Assembly: GCA_030704615.1 (NCBI GenBank)
Contig: CM060734.1
Coordinates: forward strand, 8,928,001-8,992,000
Direction: 5' to 3'
Length of the DNA: 64,000 bases
From: Takakia lepidozioides
Lineage: Eukaryota; Streptophyta; Takakiopsida; Takakiales; Takakiaceae
Under the pieces are notes generated by a model, which did not search any database, was not told the origin of the DNA, and worked only from the letters and a program-made list of their open reading frames with translations. Below, in pieces: positions 36,420 through 48,619 of the stretch. How positions within the stretch are numbered: position 1 is the first letter of the stretch; each line of letters begins with the position of its first letter. Made by a program: the position numbers and the translations under genes.

Positions 36420-36800
36420 AGATGAATAAAAGATGGATGAATGTACAGTTGGATGATAAACAGATGGATGAGTGTGAAAAATGAATGTAGATGGATGAAT
36501 GAGGGATGGATAAGAGTCAAATGGATGAATATATAATGGATGTTGAACAATGGAAAACATTCATGACAGGAAGATGCATGACTAAAACTTTAGACGAATG
36601 CACAACGTATATGACATGAGTGTGGTAGGTTTGTGGGGTGGATTAAAGAGTACAGAGGATGAATGTACAATGGATGTTGAATAAAGGAAAACATTCATGA
36701 ATGGAGCACGCATGAATACACTGTAGATGAAAGCACAATGGATATGACAAGAGTGAGGGAGGTTTGTGAGATGGATTCATACATATTGCAATTTAAATGG
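36420..36800. repeat. GGATGAATG-type degenerate simple repeat in the left subterminal region
   Basis: Repeated ATGGATGAATG and TGGATGTTGAA strings occur, with two similar subunits of about 130 bp (GAAAACATTCATGA at about 36,553 and 36,687). Confidence 0.65.
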
Positions 36801-36906
36801 TAGTTGATTCTTTGATTATTTTTCTTTCCAAAGGAACAACTACGGTGGAGGAAGGGGATTCAATGTTTTCCAAAGAGGATGAAACAAAATATTAAAAGAA
36901 CATAGT

Positions 36907-39900
36907 TCAGTCTGACTCAGAGTCAGTACAATGTATCCCCGCTTCCTCTACATCGAAGTCTAAGTATTTAAGAACTCCGGATCTACGCTGGCTACACCTA
37001 CGGCCGGGCAGTAAAAAGTCAGGGGATAGGGACTCGGCCGCGTGAAGTGCCATTGCTTCGGCATAATCAGGAAGCAGAAAATTGGAAAGGGGGCTGTCGA
37101 AAACAGACTCGCCACAAATGACTGTATCTCCTGAAGATCCACCGCTGCCTTTCCTGAAAGACAGCCTGAAAAAGTTATTACTGTAACTTTGATGTTATTG
37201 AGAAATTGAGTATGGCTCCCAAAGTGGGTTTAGCACTTACTCACATGAAAAGTCGTTGTCGACCTGCTTATCTTCGGGATCGTCATCATTTCGAATTTGA
37301 ATCCGATCAGTCTGTGTGCCTGAAGTGGAGCCAGACAAAAGGGGGCGGAGCACTGTGTTGTAGAGGTCAGAATCACCCTCCATGCCAAAAAGGCTTCTTC
37401 CGCCTGCCTTACATGCATGGTAAGTTGCTCCTGCACCAGACATGAGGACATGAACAGTTTGGTGGGGGGGATTTAAGCAGATGGAACTGGTGAAAGAAAA
37501 TCAATTCGGAAGGGAGAGAACGAACTTGTGGACACAGAAAGATCGACCACCCGTGCAGAGTGGTGGCTGCATGACTCCAGCAGTATTTGCATGAACGCTG
37601 GGGATTTTTCCTTTGCACCTCTCCAGGGAGTGCCATCTGGTCTCTTGAGAGTCTGACTGGACTGCATGAAGTTGTACAAAATGTCATCGACATGCGGCTC
37701 ATAGGGGGGGTTGACGAAACAACCCTGGTCAGAAATCTCAAAGCTGCGGATAGAGGATGATGTCTTTGAGGTGCGAATCCTCCGCAGGCAGATCGCCTCG
37801 AACATCCTCATCTGCCAAAGATAGCAGGTTAGTGTGGTAAACACAATCTATAGTGGAAGTGTGTACATCGGCTATTCAGAACTCAGGCATAAAACAATCA
37901 TTTTTATCACGAATCGGTGATGATCGGTGTCGATCATGACAGATTTTTCTAGAGTGGAGCTGTAGAGAACATTGAAACTCATCATGAAAGCACAAGCAGA
38001 AGGGAGACGGCATTCCAGCTGACCAGGGAAACCCCCTTTCACAAGGTAGAGGTTGTTCACACAATTCCATGTGCGCAAAACTTCAAACCCTGAAGACTTC
38101 AGGTATGATGCCAATGCCCGACGACTATCTTTGTCACATGACTGAAAAAGCAGAAGTGTCCCTGCATCAGAGAGGAAATTATTACAGAACCCGAACACCT
38201 AACTCCAGTAGTTGTCCTCGAATTTGTTCCAGCCTGGCGTCTTGCCATTTGGAAGAACTTCTGGCACAGCCTGGCCATCCGGGATGTCGAGAATGACAAT
38301 GTCAGCCGTATATGTTTTCTGCACACGGCACACGAAGGTGGGACCAGTGCTCACCTGCAACAGACATGTTTATTTTAAGAACGATGGCAAGAATGTTTTC
38401 AAAGAACCAGACTGAAATACTGCCAATGAAACTTTCAGAGAAAAAGGAAAGAAACTGGAATTCTCACCAGATTGAGGAATGAGATTATGTTGTCCCAGGT
38501 AGGCGAAGGCACCCCAGTGTATCCTCTCTTTCGACTCTGCATCATCGCCAGCCAACCCTCATTGACAATTTTAATCTCTCCTGCCGAATCAGAACGGGAA
38601 GGGTGTGGCTTGGCATCGAACACGCACTGAACTGTGCGGGTATATTTTCCAGCAGTGAAGTCCTGCCCACTCTCATTTTCCTTCTCCATCTCCCTTTCTT
38701 TCTGTCCCTTTCCTTTTCCTTCTCTTTGGACTTGTCTTTGTCCTTTGGCTTTGCTGGTGAGATGGCTATGACATTAGGAGCCTTATCTTTTGGTTTGCGG
38801 CCCGCCTTCTTTCTCTTTTGCGGCGTTCCCTGATCATCAGGCTCCTTGGCAGCCAATGTTGTTATGTTTCTTTGGTACTGCTCGTCAGTCGGAGGCGCCA
38901 GCATCTCATCATTATTGTTCAAATATTTCATGTGCTGTTCTTGAAAGGTCGTGTGCTCCGGTGGGCAGTCAAGGTACCAGCCACAGTCTCTGAAGTGAGA
39001 AGGACTCCAATCCTTCAATATCCCTGTAGTATACATGGTTGGATTGTTTGCTGGGTCCGACCACATGTCAAGATAGTCTGGAATACCGCTCAGGTGATTT
39101 CCTTCCATAAGCACATATTTTGTGTATCTGTTAAACAGGAGATAAATCCCAACCCACCAAAGCGCGAAGTGAGTAAGATGCAAGTAGCACAGAATGAAAA
39201 AAAAAACAAGGAATGAAATGGCTCTGAGAACTGCTCCAAGGAGCTCTCAGGACCACACGACAGCTCTGGATGTGAATGTTGTCAACGCCATTCAAAAAAT
39301 TCCATTCAATGATACTGCAAATACACCCTAATCCACGTGAATGCAAACTTTCGCTTTGGAATGACACAGACATAGAAGTCAATGTCGTCAACGTCATTCA
39401 CTTTGGATTTGTGAATACACTGCTAATCAAGCCTGATGATTTCTCAAAAGAGGCAAAATCATTGGATGGAAACTGAATGTCGGCAACGACATTCAGAAAC
39501 TCGAGTAAGGAACCCTCCCTAAAAACTCAATGGACATTCAAAACGTACATAACACTGAGGACCTCATAATAACAGTGGATGTGAATGGCGTCAACACCAT
39601 TCACAAAATTCCGAACAAGGAACCAATAAATACACCCTAAGCTCCTAATCCATGTAAATTCAAATTGTCGTTGGTGAATGACACAGACATAGAAGTCAAC
39701 GACATTCACTTTGGATCTCTGATAACACAGCTAATCAAGCCTCAAGATTTCTCGCAAGAGGCAAAAGCATTGCAGAACAACTGAATGTCTGCATTGACAT
39801 TCAGCAAACTGGAGTGAGGAACCCTCACTGTAAACTCTATGGACATTACAAAAACTTACATATCTCTGAGGACAGTAGAGTTTCCAGTATGATATTGCAC

Positions 39901-42900
39901 CTGTACACAACTCGTATCATGGCCCACTTTCCTCCAACCTAACTGTCAAAGTCGTTGGACCGTAAAATGTTACCATCTTTGGAGAACTCCCGGAAAAAAC
40001 AGTATCTCCAGATGAGACCTCTCCACTTCCTTATGTATGACTCCAATGACATTTGGGGAGGGGAAACAATCGAAATGTTCAAGTCCTTCAAGGTCTGATC
40101 CAGCACAATGACGGCGCGCTTTTTGAGCTGCAAATTGTATATTTGTCAGTATTGCAAATAAGATACTCATCACATAATTGAAGAAAAGAAAACGGCTTAT
40201 TTGAATACACACCTGACTCCAAAATGTAGCCTTGTGGAGCCAGTTATCAAACACCAAATCACTGATTCCTTCCACCTTTGTGCCAGGCTGTATGGTGTTC
40301 TTTGGGAACTGATTCAAGTCCTTTACTGTCTGATCTGTCCATATCTCCAGCCACCTTATTTTTGTTTGTGGGTCGACCATGGATATGGCCAGCCGGTGCA
40401 ATTTCTCTTGCTGCATCTCCGGATGCACATGCTTGTCATAGTGAGATTTGATTTGCTGAAGGAACTCAGAACCAAGTCCAGGATCTACTATTCTAAGCTG
40501 CTTTCCGAAGGCGGACATCAATTTGGTTCTTCGCATTTCAAACTCCTTTATTGCTGCTTCCACACCCTTTGATATCCTTAGTTCCTCTAGTATAGTGCGG
40601 TAATATTCGGATTTTCCCTTCTCAGCTGCCTCTCCCAGTTCTTGCTGCATTGATTCAAAAAGTGATTAGCACCGAAGGAACTACAAACATGTATTCGAAA
40701 AGTAAACTGAGTACAGACTCGGGCTTACCGCATACATGTACTCCAGAACGCCTCTCGAGTCAAAGAATACCAAGTGCCTGCAGCTCTTCATGTTTCGCAC
40801 TTCTTGATTATATTGGGGCGGAGTACTGTCCGAAAATCATCCAGCTTCATTAGACCAATCCTCTGGATTCGGAATAGTGTGTGGACCAAGCTTGTCGTCA
40901 CATGCGATTTCTCTGTCGATCTGCAAAAACATTGGAAACATTGCATTCCTTAACACTGTTTTTTTGGGATTAACAAGACACTACAGAGGGAATGAAGTCT
41001 CTAGGATGACTTACTTGTTCACGTCGTGCATAGCTGTAAGAAGCCTAGCGATGTCGTTTCCAGGATCCAAAACCATTGCCTCCACAGCAACATGCTTGTC
41101 TTTGTCTTTCGCATGATGTTTCTGAATGTATCCCATCCATGCCAGCAATCGGTGGTTGCCGTCCCAGACGTAGAACATGTGGTTGCAGAATTGCTGGGTG
41201 TTCTTTCCCATCATGAGGCCCAGCTCGAACTCCTCATTAGCATCTTTCCAACACTCATCCCAGATATCATTGATCTTTGGAGACACTAATGTGCTTTTCC
41301 CATTTGTATCCGTCAGTGACACATAAAAAACTTGTGCACCAAGTCTGTATCCATGCATGAAATCACTCTCCAATTTTGTTATGTCATGGGAAAGAGGTGG
41401 ACGCACAACAAGCATAGATATCATCCGGCATAGAGGGATGTCCAGACGCCCTCCAGATACGAGCATGTCCCTTATAACCTCCTGAGAGTTTACCTTCTGG
41501 AATGACATGAGTTATTTCACCTTGTCAAGGTAGTGCACTTCAGATTCATCTGCTTCATCGCTATTCTCTGAGCTTTTTCCAGACTCGTCCCCATCTCCAG
41601 ATCCTTTCCCCTCTGATCCTGTAGGCTTGGACCTCACAGTTTTCTGCACGATGCCATTCAAATCTGACTGAGTAATGTGCAAATAGTGAACGGCGGTAAC
41701 GACCATCACTCTGTCTCGTCTCAACTCACAATGAATGGTGTGAAACAAATTCAGAACCATCTACACAAGCAAAGCTAATCCTGCCAAATACAAAACAAAA
41801 CACTATGATTCTAGGGACATAGGAACAGAAAGGTTTTGAGCAAGAGCGAACGGCGTTAACGACAATCACAAAAGAGTGGGACCTGCCGGATCGGTGTTGT
41901 GCAATGACATATATGTGTAAGTGATTGGCGGTAACAACACTCAGTATAGTTTAGGGCGGACAGTAAGTGCAGATTATTTAGATTGACTCCATTGTGATGA
42001 ACGTCGCAAGCATTCACTGTTTCTTGTCTATGTCGAGAGTACTTTCCAATCGATACTCTACCTGAATCTACAGTATGGTCTTCAAATCTTTGATTGGCGG
42101 TACCGCCTTTCCACTTCTCTATCTGTTCAACCACAAACAAAGAAAATGCATTGCAAAACAATATGACTGAATATGCCGACCCTCACTCTCTCTTCAAACA
42201 CATAGGTACATAAATCTCATGAGGAGAATCGAATGGCGTTAACGACGCTCGCAATTCAGTAGACTTCAATCACATGTTCCTGCTTAAGAAGGGAAGAGGA
42301 AGGACTGCTTGAAAGGCAATCAGACAGACTGTATGATCTGAACAACAGTGAATGACGGTACCGTCAGTCACCCACTCATTGTGCGGAAAACCCTTAACAG
42401 AGGAGTAGAAAGCAAATCACCGTTGTTTCATGGTGATGGTCAGTAGCGACAATCTCTTTCTGGGACATTCCACTCAATCTCTACGCAGATCTTCAACAAT
42501 GAAATGGAAGTTAGAGAAAACTTACTGGCGCCTTCTTAGGTTTTGAAATTGGATCCCCTTCTGCAACTTTCCTCTTCCCTCTCACATCTGCTGGAATTTC
42601 TGTCTGCTCTAGGGTTTCTGGACCTTCTCTCGGTTCAGCGTTCCCCGTACTTTCACCTCCTTCAGTTTCCTTGCGAGTCATCTCTGCATCCATAGGCTGG
42701 TTTCCAACGCGCACTGTTATCGCTGACTGTGTCACAGCCGCTGCATCAGTCTCGGTCTGCTCTTGTGAATCAGTCTCTGCGTTCACCTGCTGCCTTGGCC
42801 CTGTGTTCTCCAACAAACTACGCCTCGTCATTTGCTCTCTTGCTCTGCGTCTCTCTCTAAGGGAAGTAAAATAAAGAGACTTTCTTCTCTTTCGTATTGT

Positions 42901-42945
42901 AGAAGGAACCCTCTCCAGCTTGACTACCACTCTCCCTCTAAGCAC
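36907..42945 (-). pseudogene. ParB-like / DNA methyltransferase fusion gene, copy 1 (pseudogene)
   Basis: Ten exons match copy 2 one for one: 42945-42526, 41643-41015, 40920-40729, 40644-40213, 40127-39950 (3' end lost), 39127-38468, 38340-38029 (approximate ends), 37811-37526, 37430-37241 and 37153-36907. Exon 2 has the ParB-like region (IPLCRMISMLVVRP ... YVWDGNHRLLAWMG). Exon 7 has the motif IV-like VILDIPDG and exons 8-9 the motif I region. Breaks: TAA at 41,509 (exon 2), a stop and a one-base loss in exon 3, an early stop in exon 5, TAG in exon 7 where copy 2 has Trp (YWS*VFGF), and motif I changed from DLSMGTGG to DLSVSTRA, which removes the AdoMet-binding glycines. The first codon is a GTG (42,945); a true ATG may be in a missed upstream exon. 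Introns 1 and 5 carry the palindromes listed separately. Confidence 0.88.
39273..42456. repeat. Palindrome family A, GAATGNCGTYRACGNCATTC, 14 copies in introns 5 and 1
   Basis: Intron 5 copies: 39,273, 39,378, 39,473, 39,581, 39,690 (half) and 39,781. Intron 1 copies: 41,686, 41,846, 41,920, 41,994, 42,091, 42,229, 42,348 and 42,433. Most are 24 bp with GTG/CAC outermost. Some arms vary on both sides together, for example GACGGTACCGTC at 42,348. None lies in an exon or in the short introns. Confidence 0.87.
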
Positions 42946-43685
42946 GAAAAGTAGAAAAACGAAGTGACTCCCGATTTCTTGCGGGATTGCGTGCGTTGTG
43001 GCTTGTCTCTAGAAGCATCGGATTCCCTCTCGCGTGACCGTTACACATAGTCATTCCCTTATTAGTGCACATGCCAGCAATTAGTGTACAGCTGTTCGTA
43101 TTCAATATAGTTATCGATGTCTGACATGTGTCGCCCAAAATAAACGGCGTGTTCTTTATTAGAACGGTTTCAATATTTTAAAATAACAGCGAATCCCAGA
43201 AATCTTGGGCACAGTCTTAGACAAATATATGTAAATGAACGAGAGTTTGATGACAAATTTTGGGATATCATTCACGTTCATCCTTGTTAGCCAACCCTAC
43301 GTTCGTTTCACATTTTGAACTTTCCATGTGCGCATGATCATAGTAGTATAAAGATGCATTTACTTAATCTGCAATCCCACCCTCAGATCCTGTGGCATGC
43401 TTCCAGGAAGTCGGCTTGTTATGGTGTTTATTGATGAGGTTCTGATTTACGGTTTAACAGCTGCCGACATTGCTCCTAGGGATACTCTGACCACAGGGCC
43501 CACAAAAAAAGTAATTAAAATGGATGGCTGCACATCTGGAAGGAATAACAGAATGCACAGTCGTCGTCTGAGCTTCCTCCGCCATATTCTCTGCTCATTC
43601 TTCAACTGTGTTCTGGAGACATCAGTAAACCGACTTACACTGAAGGTCTGCGATAGCAAGGTATCAACGTACACGAGGAAGGAAG
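42946..43685. promoter_or_regulatory. Shared spacer between divergent genes of copy 1
   Basis: 740 bp between the first exons of the two head-to-head genes; by position it should hold both promoters. I see no sharp motif. It is AT-rich around 43,140-43,200. Confidence 0.45.
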
Positions 43686-46600
43686 ATGGCTTTCTCTGAA
43701 GCGGAGTTCTTCTCTGACGACAAACCAGTGCCGTTCTCCCAGGAAGTCCTTGATAATGGATTTGCAATTGTTCTGGAACATGTCTTGGCTACCCGTTTTC
43801 AGCTTCAGAATGGCTCCATCTTTTTGGAGAAAGAGGTGTACGATTTGAAAGGGAAGTTGTTGAAATACTCTTTCCAAAACCGTGATGAGACAGCTCATGT
43901 CAGCCAGTGGAGAGTGCGCCCTGGTCGATACAGAGTACTTGGAGAGCCTCGGCGAAAGTCCCTTGGATCATATGTAACGCCCGGGACTGCTGCTTCGGTC
44001 GTTGAAGACAAGAGGGAGGTGGTGGTGAAAAAAGAACAGATGTCCTCCACTCCAATTGTTGAGCTTTCGGATTCGTCCGATGATGACATAAGTGAAATTC
44101 CAAATCCAGTCCTTCCTACTGTGGTTGGAGAAGCTGATGAAGAAGAGATTTGTAGTGTCATTCCAAAACTACGGGCGATGGGATGAATGGCTGGATTCAA
44201 AAGTGAGTTGCGAGGAATTGATTGGGAATCTTTGAAGCAGGTGCCTGTGAAGTTATTGCCAGAGACTTTTGATGGCGATATCATATTTGAGCTACCTCCT
44301 CCTCCGCGAGTTGGAGGTGTAACAATCATGATGCATGGAATGGACAAGAAACACGACGAGCACCCGTGGTGCAGAACAAAAACATCCAATATTCAGAATG
44401 ATGACAAGCTTGTTTTCAGGAGAACAGTTTGCAATGGACACCTTAGGTGTGATAATTTGAATTGCAGACACTTTCTTCAGTCTGGGGTTCATAATCAAAG
44501 TGAATGGGAGGGTCTGGCAGAAAATCCATTTCAGCCTGGGACTGCCCCACCACCGGCAAACAATTTCGTCTGCAAATTCTACAAACTTGTGCCATCCTGC
44601 TTGGCGCTCTGCGGAGCAAGAATGTACTATGTTGTCCACCGTCTGAAAACAATGACAAGAGCTTGTGTGCATTTCGGATTCCATAACCATCATGTCTCGA
44701 AGGGGGATTACAGGGAGAGTGTTGAGACAATATCGAGGTTGATTAAACAGGAGTTCGGGAGAAACCCATCCGCAACAACATCTGCAATTGCTCTTGGCGC
44801 AAGCAAGTCCTTCTTGGAAAGCCATATTCTGAGTGAAGGGGATTCTGTGGGGACTAAACTTGACGGTGCAGCATTGGACCTGGTCATGGATCATTTCTCC
44901 ACTTTGAGTTCACCTAACATTCGGCATCAGATCATGCATTAAGAATGGGCTCTGGTATCAGAGGCTATATAGACAACATTTTGGAGTTGAAACGAGTGAG
45001 CAAGTACGATTACATCCAGGACAATGTATTCCCAGGTTAAGGTGCCATCAAAGTTTTTCTTTTCAAAATGTCGACTGTTGGGGAGGGCAGTGGGGTTAGC
45101 CTCGTGAAGCAGATGTAGAAGACTAGAGACTTGCAGAACCGTTTTCTTATGTTTGATCATGTGAAATAAGTAAAGGATTGGATGACAATGGCTTGTCATG
45201 TCTACGATGCAGTGTACCAACGAGTTATGACAATTGCAGTTTGTGACATGCAATCCGAGGATACGGAATCCCAAAAGCTCATGTGGAATTCCCTGATACG
45301 TGTCATGGGCTGCCATCTCCAAATTTTGCAGGTTTCATGGCGGATAGTGCTCAAGCAAATTTCAATGCTGTTCGTATTGTCTTCGGATCGGGCGACCCAA
45401 AAGTGCCAATGCGAGGAAGAGAGCGTACATGTCTATTCCATTGGACACAATCTCTAGAAAAACATACAAAGTCGGACATCAAATCAGAGATGTAGACTCA
45501 GCACCATAAATTGTGCAAAGAGTACAAAGATGCTAGAACAATGAAGGAGGCGGACTCTTTGTTCCAGACAATTCGTGCTTGGTGGTTCTCTTTTGGAGCT
45601 GCATCACTTGAGAGTATGAGAGCATTGAAAGATTGGCTGGCGTTTTGGCACTTCCGGTATAGACAGTGGGGAGCAGCCATGGCAGTGGTACGAGGCTTAT
45701 ATTTCTTGCTTTATTCATACATTTACTTTCCATTTTATTGTCTTCTCGCTTTCTTTATGTTGTTTCCTGTTCACTGTTTTGAAGTGTGGTTCTCCACTTT
45801 GCAGAACATGTCCATTGAGAAAATGGCGGACATGCCATCTTGCAATTTGGCAGAAACTGTGCACAACGCATGGTTGCAGCAGTCTGGGAAACAAGGTCGG
45901 GATTTGTATGTGGCAAAAACAGATGATTTGATACGTGCCTTGCAACAACAAACCCGATACCGTGATTTCTTGCGAGGTGGGGTTGGTGGCAAGGGTCCGG
46001 ACAAATGGGAGTTGATGTTGCGTGCTGCAAACAGATCTGGGGATCCAATCAAGATAGCACGGGCGGTGAGCATGTATGCCCAGGGAACGCCACTTGTTTC
46101 TAGAGTTCCACATCTTGAAGGGGATGAGAGATTCGGCTCCTGTAAGAGGAAATTGAACACTCTACCTGGTTCGGATTCCGATTCGCACAGGGTAGACCGT
46201 GATAATTTCTCGAAGTCTCGTGTTCCCCTGCATGACAGCTTCATGTCTGGAACCTCCATTCTGGAGGAACCTCCAACACAACGGCAAGCTCCAGCATCAA
46301 AACAGTGCCACTGAAATGGTGCAGGAGAGAAACGACCCCCTTGATGTGCTTGAGTCCGCATGCCCCGACCACGTTTGGCACATAGAACGCACAAGTGCAG
46401 GGTCTCGTGTGAAATGTACAGTGATCAGGGCAACTAATTTTGAGAAGTGCACTTCATCTATATCCAGAGGTGGTGCCCGAATTCCTGCTCCGACTTTCAC
46501 GGGTTTGATGCGTCCATACGGTCAACCAGAAGCCAAGAACCACAAGTTCTGGTTCTGCGCAGATGATTGTGCCAGATGTGTGCATGGAACTGTGCGTCCT

Positions 46601-47189
46601 TCCATAGTGATGAAGCCATCTCCTCCAACCGTTTGGCCCGTGAAGGTGGGAATACATCTCAAATTTCAGGAGATTGAAATGCTGGAAGAGGCAGGCTTTT
46701 CCCTTGCGAGACAACCCCAACTCCATGCATGTGCTACTATTTCTGCGTCCTCCCGGGTCCCCCCGGCAAATCCTGACTTGTGGCCAACCAAACGAGATGG
46801 AAAGCTCGTTCGGCGTTTCCCTCCAACCGCTGAACACTTTGGCAAAGTGGAGTCCGCAAGAATGCTCCAAGCTCGTGTTGGAAACACCACAGAAGTGCCC
46901 GATCTAGGATGTGGTCGGGTATTCACAATCATCACTTCCACATCTGCTATTCATGACAGGACCTACGACATCACAGTTTAATTTCCTCAATTGCACATGT
47001 CCTGATTTTGTGAATATGCTATCAACCAGTTTGGGCAAGAGAGGTAAATTCATACCCTGCAAACATTTGTATTTCATATTTTTGAAGAGGATGGTTTGCG
47101 ATCCCAAATGTGACAACTTCATTCACCAGGCCACTATGAGTTTCAACGAGGTCGATACTCTATTGCAGCGGGATACAACACATGGGTAG
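43686..47189 (+). pseudogene. Mutator-like transposase with WRKY/GCM1-type zinc region and SWIM finger, copy 1 (pseudogene)
   Basis: It starts ATGGCTTTCTCTGAAGCG at 43,686 and aligns along its whole length with the intact copy at 53,677-57,182. Exon 1 ends at about 45,688 (WGAAMAV, GTACGAGG donor) and exon 2 starts at about 45,805 after ctttgcag (NMSIEKMADMPSC). The zinc region (RTVCNGHLRCDNLNCRHF, ACVHFGFHNHHV), the DDE core (FDHV, MADSAQANFNAVRIVFG, CLFHWTQSLEK) and the SWIM finger (NCTCPDF ... IPCKHLYF) can all be found. Breaks: TGA at 44,184, a frameshift near 44,935, stops at about 45,039, 45,117 and 45,167, a frameshift near 45,310, a stop near 45,494, and frameshifts near 46,310 and 46,980. 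It is clearly dead, but young enough that every domain is readable. Confidence 0.9.
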
Positions 47190-47599
47190 CATCAACTATG
47201 CAATGCGGTATGTGGACGACCATGATTTGAAATGTGTAATTCACATCAATTCGTCGGCGGTGCAATGATATGGCCTCCAACTATACTGAGTGAGCTCTGA
47301 GTGGCAACTTTTAAAAGCACATTTGTCATTGCACCGTTCGAAGTCTACATGTCTTGTTGTCGCTATGCACTACAATCATCTTTTGAAGATGATCCTAACT
47401 CTCATTGTTTTTTGAGGAGGGAGGAAGGTCTTCCCGTGGCAGCCTCTATGGCGCACACTTTGTGAGGATATTTTCTCGTCCTCGTAATTGTAAAAGTGAA
47501 ACAAGCATTTGTAATTGCACAATGTTGGATGCTACAATTGTAGGCCACATTGTAGTTTTGATTCTATTTAGGCAAGATTCCCTGCATTAATTCCACGGT

Positions 47600-47790
47600 C
47601 ATAGGACCATCCTCGGTTATAGGCGGCGCATGTTAATGCTGACGTGGCAGATAACGGACAGTGCCACATCATCATTTGCCGCCACATCAGCATGCTGACA
47701 TGATGCTCTCGCCACGTCAGCGTGGGTGCAGGCTCACGCCACGTCACTCCTGCGTGAGCGTACGCTCGCGCGCTCACGCCATTGCGTCGT
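47600..47790. repeat. Right subterminal and terminal region of element copy 1
   Basis: Dense in GCCACGTCA, GCTCACGCC and GCGTGAGCGTACGCTC strings, many palindromic. Read from the end inward, the order (ACGACGC, GGCGTGAGC, GAGCGTACGCTCAC, TGACGTGGCGTGAGCC, CCTATAACCG) matches the left end of copy 2 at 53,025-53,200. Confidence 0.8.
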
Positions 47791-47801
47791 TGCTCAGTCA
47801 C
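47791..47801. repeat. Right target-site duplication of element copy 1
   Basis: TGCTCAGTCAC, matching 36,163-36,173. It is followed by CTCCCCCCC and TTCTTTTCTTTTCTTTGTTG, the inverse of the foldback arm just left of the element. Confidence 0.75.
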
Positions 47802-47859
47802 TCCCCCCCCTCCCCCACATTCTTTTCTTTTCTTTGTTGCCCCCTCTCTTGGGGAAACA

Positions 47860-48610
47860 AAAGGGACAGATCCTACCTCTGTTAGGGGCTGACGTTGGTA
47901 GTAAGACTTACCTTCACATATAGAATTAATCCGGGTTTTCCAGATATCCTCTACAAATCCCTTCACACAAGCATCAATCTGTTATGTGTGAGTTGCCCAA
48001 AAACTAGGCCTCAGAAGGGGCTGGGCTTTTGGCTCAGCCTCGACACTTTCAAAGTTAGTAAACAGAGGTACATGCACAATTCCCTTGATAGATTTGAAGA
48101 GAGCGTCTCTTTGGTGAGAGAACCCCAGACAGTGTATTAGAAAATGAATAATGTCTTCAGGTTGCCCACACAACGGGCAATTGCACTCTCCCTTTCCTCT
48201 TTGCTTCTGTTTGCTTATCAAAGGTAGGCTTCCTGCCCCGAGTTTAAATTTCAGTCTAGTGCCGAGAGTGGGTAGACCCTTGAGGTCATCCAAGATGTCC
48301 TCCCCCATGTCATAGACTGGAAACAAGTTCAGGGAAGTTTTTTGCCTAACTTCATTTTCATCAGACAATCTCATGGCAACAGACATGGTTGGACACTACA
48401 GCCTCTAAGTCAGATTTATCCAGTAGGGTGAAGACTTGCGGTTCCAGGTCCAGGTCCTTGAGAATTTCTTCTACTGTCTTTTGCCAGGACTTAGCCTGTT
48501 TGATAGGTCGGTGGGTAGTCCTGTTTCCAAGATATAGAGTCAATTAACTAAGGATATGGTGTTGGACATATGCTGCAGCTGACCCCACCATCTGACCTTA
48601 AACTCATCTC
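47860..48610 (-). mobile_element. LINE fragment (reverse transcriptase C-terminal part)
   Basis: Minus-strand frames read LDKSDLEAVVS, MSVAMRLSDENEVRQKTSLN, then a zinc finger (CNCPLCGQPEDIIHFLIHC), QRDALFKSIKGIV, and in a further frame GFVEDIWKTRINSICEGKSY. This is the same family as 11,379-11,795. It is 5'-truncated and frameshifted. It lies between two inverted copies of the GA-rich GAGTGACTGAGC motif of the foldback element. Confidence 0.8.
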
Positions 48611-48619
48611 GTCGGGAGC

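Larger units (their letters stand above)
36174..47790. mobile_element. Mutator-like element copy 1 with divergent ParB-methyltransferase and transposase genes (both dead)
   Basis: An 11.6 kb insertion between the two TGCTCAGTCAC copies. The right end read inward is ACGACGCAATGGCGTGAGC; the left end of copy 2 is ACGACGCTACCGCGTGAGC. This gives a shared terminus ACGACGCWAYSGCGTGAGC. The left end here is diverged but keeps GGCGTGAGC at the same distance. Both subterminal regions are rich in GTGAGC/GCTCAC and TGACGTGG/CCACGTCA motifs. Inside, the ParB-methyltransferase pseudogene runs leftward and the transposase pseudogene rightward from a shared 0.74 kb spacer. Confidence 0.8.
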
